This document shows positions 61,955 to 64,000 of a stretch of 64,000 nt of DNA, in pieces; positions within the stretch are counted from its first letter, which is position 1; the number at the start of each line of letters is the position of its first letter. This DNA comes from Prosapia bicincta (taxonomy: Eukaryota; Arthropoda; Insecta; Hemiptera; Cercopidae). The notes under the pieces are model-generated. The model ran no database searches, was not told the origin of the DNA, and worked only from the letters and a program-made list of their open reading frames with translations. A program made the position numbers and the translations under genes. Location: NCBI GenBank assembly GCA_036971475.1, contig JBAIZL010000006.1, positions 15,428,959 to 15,492,958 of the forward strand, given 5' to 3'.

Positions 61955-62124
61955 TTTGGCACACAAACGTGGGGCTCGATTATAAAAAAAAAATTTAAGA
62001 ATTAACCTCAAGGCACTTTAGATAAGATTATTAATTAAATATTTGTATTAATATTGTTTACTTTTCAGGACTTTGCAACCATAAGTCAATAATTTTTTTA
62101 ATTTTCAAAATTTAAATAGAATAA
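61955..62124 (+). other. Leader and deleted gag-pol region of the LTR element
   Basis: Only about 170 bp separates the primer-binding site from the integrase frame. Gag, protease, reverse transcriptase and RNase H, which normally occupy several kb here, are missing. Confidence 0.7.
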
Positions 62125-63093
62125 AGGGGAATTATTAAAACATGTAATATTTGTCAAAGAGCTAAAAATGTAACCCAAGGTAATTTTGGAGAGATGAAAG
62201 GGATCCAAGTGGAAAAACCAAAGGAGCAATTGTCAATTGATTTTATAGGACCATTTCAAAGAACTGTAGGAGGCTATAAGTATTTATTAGTAATGTTAGA
62301 TGTATTTACAAAATTCGTTCAAATCTATAAATTGAAAAAGGCAACCACAGGGGAGGCAATTAAATGTTTAGAAAATTATATAAAAAATTTCGGGAGAGTA
62401 GAAAGAATACAGACTGATCATGGAACCCAGTTTAATAATAAGAAATGGCTGGAGTATATAAAAAATAGAGAAATGAAACCAATATTTTCTCCAATAAGGA
62501 GGCCACAAAGCAATATCGTTGAGAGGGTGAATAAGGAGATCATTAGATGTTTGAGGACATATTGTCATCATAACCATAGAGAATGGGGAAAGTATGTAGA
62601 GGTTATTAACCAGGCAATTAATGAAATTCCTCATGAGACTACAGGATACACACCTAACCAGCTACAACTAGGAATTCAGAATGAAAGGTTTTGGCAAAAG
62701 GAAATAAAAAATTTTGGCTGGAGTTCAAAATTAATAAATTTAGAAAGACATTTAGAAATTGCTAGGAGTAGAATTAAGGAGAAGGCTCATAAGAGAGCAG
62801 AGAAATTTAATAAAACTCATAAAATAGAAGAATTAAATGTTGGGGACAAGGTATTAGTAAAAGAAAATTGGCAACCACAGGGTATAAGAGGTGAGATGGC
62901 AAAATTATTTTATGTATATGATGGACCTTATGTGATCACCAAGAAATATGGCAAAGCGACTTATGAAATCAAAGATGCTAGAAGCAATAAAATTAGAGGA
63001 ATTTTCCATATTAGCTTGTTAAAGAAATTTTATGAACCAAGGGAGGCACACCAGGGAGAATCAGATAAATTTCAGATAGAGCAAATTAAATAA
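62125..63093 (+). CDS. Retroviral-type integrase of the LTR element
   Basis: An open frame of about 322 codons without a proper start (first Met at 62194). It begins with the second half of the zinc-binding region (TCNICQRAKNVTQG). The catalytic core follows with Asp in LSIDFIGPF, Asp in IQTDHGTQF and Glu in NIVERVNKEI, the DD(35)E triad. The basic C-terminal domain has VGDKVLVKEN and GPYVITKKYG. The HH part of the HHCC domain is missing, so the N-terminus is truncated. The frame is otherwise intact and all three catalytic residues are present. A Ty3/Gypsy assignment rests on the domain order. Confidence 0.92.
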   Translation, partial: RGIIKTCNICQRAKNVTQGNFGEMKGIQVEKPKEQLSIDFIGPFQRTVGGYKYLLVMLDVFTKFVQIYKLKKATTGEAIKCLENYIKNFGRVERIQTDHGTQFNNKKWLEYIKNREMKPIFSPIRRPQSNIVERVNKEIIRCLRTYCHHNHREWGKYVEVINQAINEIPHETTGYTPNQLQLGIQNERFWQKEIKNFGWSSKLINLERHLEIARSRIKEKAHKRAEKFNKTHKIEELNVGDKVLVKENWQPQGIRGEMAKLFYVYDGPYVITKKYGKATYEIKDARSNKIRGIFHISLLKKFYEPREAHQGESDKFQIEQIK

Positions 63094-63549
63094 AGGGAGA
63101 AGTCGAGAGAAAGGAAAATAACAAGGGATAATAAGATGGTAACAACAGGAATGTCTCAGGATATAAAAGTATTAGGAGAAGGAAGCGAATGTAGGAGGGA
63201 TAGATAACAAATAAACCGGAAATGACAATAGACCAGAAATGACTTAATAATTAAACAAACACTTGAAAAAAAAAAATATAAAGAAATAAAAAAAATATGT
63301 AAATAAAAATAAAATAGGAAGGGATGAATGAATAAGAACAAGGACCTAACCTACAAACAACCTAGACATGCTATGACTCGGTTAGGCTAAAATTTAAAAA
63401 AAGGAACACTGTGTCAGAAGATAGATTATATAGATAAATAAAAAGACTTATGATTGGAAGGATTCCATTCTATTAAAATTAAAATAAAGAAAGAAAAAGA
63501 AAAAGTTTATAAAATAGATTCTAAGAATCAGAAAATGATTAATGTACGA
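63094..63549 (+). other. 3' non-coding part of the LTR element
   Basis: Purine-rich sequence between the integrase stop and the 146-bp duplication. No env-like frame. Confidence 0.6.
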
Positions 63550-63842
63550 GATGTTAAGAGTAAGAGTATTGTTGATTAAATGTTAATTGTTAATTTATTG
63601 TATTGTTAGGAGTTAAGTATATCATATGTAATTAGAGGGCAGCAGACAAGCAAGAAGGATAGAGTAAGAGTTTACTCCCAAAATGTGAAAATTGAGAGTT
63701 AAGAGTAAGAGGATTGTTGATTAAATGTTAATTGTTAATTTATTGTATTGTTAGGAGTTAAGTATATCATATGTAATTAGATGGCAGCAGACAAGCAAGA
63801 AGGATAGAGTAAGAGTTTACTCCCAAAATGTGAAAATTGAGA
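63550..63842 (+). repeat. Tandem duplication of about 146 bp
   Basis: Two copies (63550-63695 and 63696-63842) begin GTTAAGAGTAAGAG and contain ATTGTTGATTAAATGTTAAT. They end at CCCAAAATGTGAAAATTGAG. They are almost identical and lie just before the polypurine-like AATTTGGGGACTA and the right LTR. Confidence 0.9.
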
Positions 63843-63896
63843 TAAAAAAAAAGGAATTTTGGAATCAAAATTTTTTTTATCTAAATTTGGGGACTA

Positions 63897-64000
63897 TGTA
63901 ACATTTTGTAGTATATATATAAAAGGCACTTACCAAAATAAGATAAATATATATAAACAAATTCAGTATGTAAAAATTACTAAAATATACCAGGAACGAA
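63897..64000 (+). mobile_element. Right LTR start, cut by window end
   Basis: Starts TGTAACATTTTG after TTTGGGGACTA. Identical to 60770-60875 apart from a 2-bp shorter TA run. The near-identity implies a recent insertion. Confidence 0.85.

Overview
This is a eukaryotic, AT-rich, intron-rich window, almost certainly from an arthropod and probably an insect. The evidence is a clip-type serine protease homologue, a metazoan CDP-diacylglycerol synthase split into short exons with GT-AG introns, and a dense load of Penelope-like, LOA-type, pogo/Tigger, piggyBac-like and Ty3/Gypsy-like elements. No prokaryotic features are present. I cannot name the species.

Two host genes are supported. (1) The 3' part of a catalytically dead serine protease homologue (SPH) lies on the + strand, with exons at 1139-1320, 4711-4806, 10322-10545 and 11881-12003. 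Splice phases join exactly into 207 residues. Both catalytic positions that can be seen are substituted. Its 5' exons lie before the window. (2) The C-terminal half of CdsA (phosphatidate cytidylyltransferase) lies on the - strand, with exons at 59818-59974, 55640-55792, 46666-46797, 41334-41468 and 29966-30055. They join in phase into 221 residues that hold the family signature. Its 5' exons lie beyond 64000, so this housekeeping gene spans more than 30 kb.

The rest is mostly mobile and repetitive DNA. Positions 1-4440 hold Penelope-like element (PLE) pieces arranged as back-to-back palindromes separated by (TA)n tracts. SPH intron 2 (4807-10321) holds a piggyBac-type MITE split first by a PLE (6128-7239) and again by a LOA-type LINE (7519-9903). 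An uninterrupted copy of the same MITE (10952-11563) sits in the next intron and serves as an empty site. Positions 13900-29000 hold further PLE palindromes, a LINE remnant, a GC-rich pogo-type MITE (21063-21683) and a Tigger pseudogene (25748-27116). Positions 30205-40228 are about 10 kb of an 89-bp satellite lying wholly inside the last intron of CdsA, followed by a four-copy 126-bp tandem repeat. Positions 41776-45850 are a second cluster of PLE palindromes in (TA)n. Positions 49000-57350 hold a PLE fragment, a non-LTR ORF1 remnant split by a piggyBac-like element, and another PLE palindrome. Positions 60770-64000 hold a young LTR element reduced to its integrase.

The most interesting feature is the recurring PLE terminal module. 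In at least ten sequence families it carries a hammerhead-ribozyme-like hairpin: a CUGAUGA-type core, a stem, GAAA, then a short self-complementary helix III. It is repeatedly found as inverted pairs embedded in (TA)n microsatellites. Several core sequences are canonical. Others share a non-canonical GACAA-type core that may be a variant or a decayed ribozyme.
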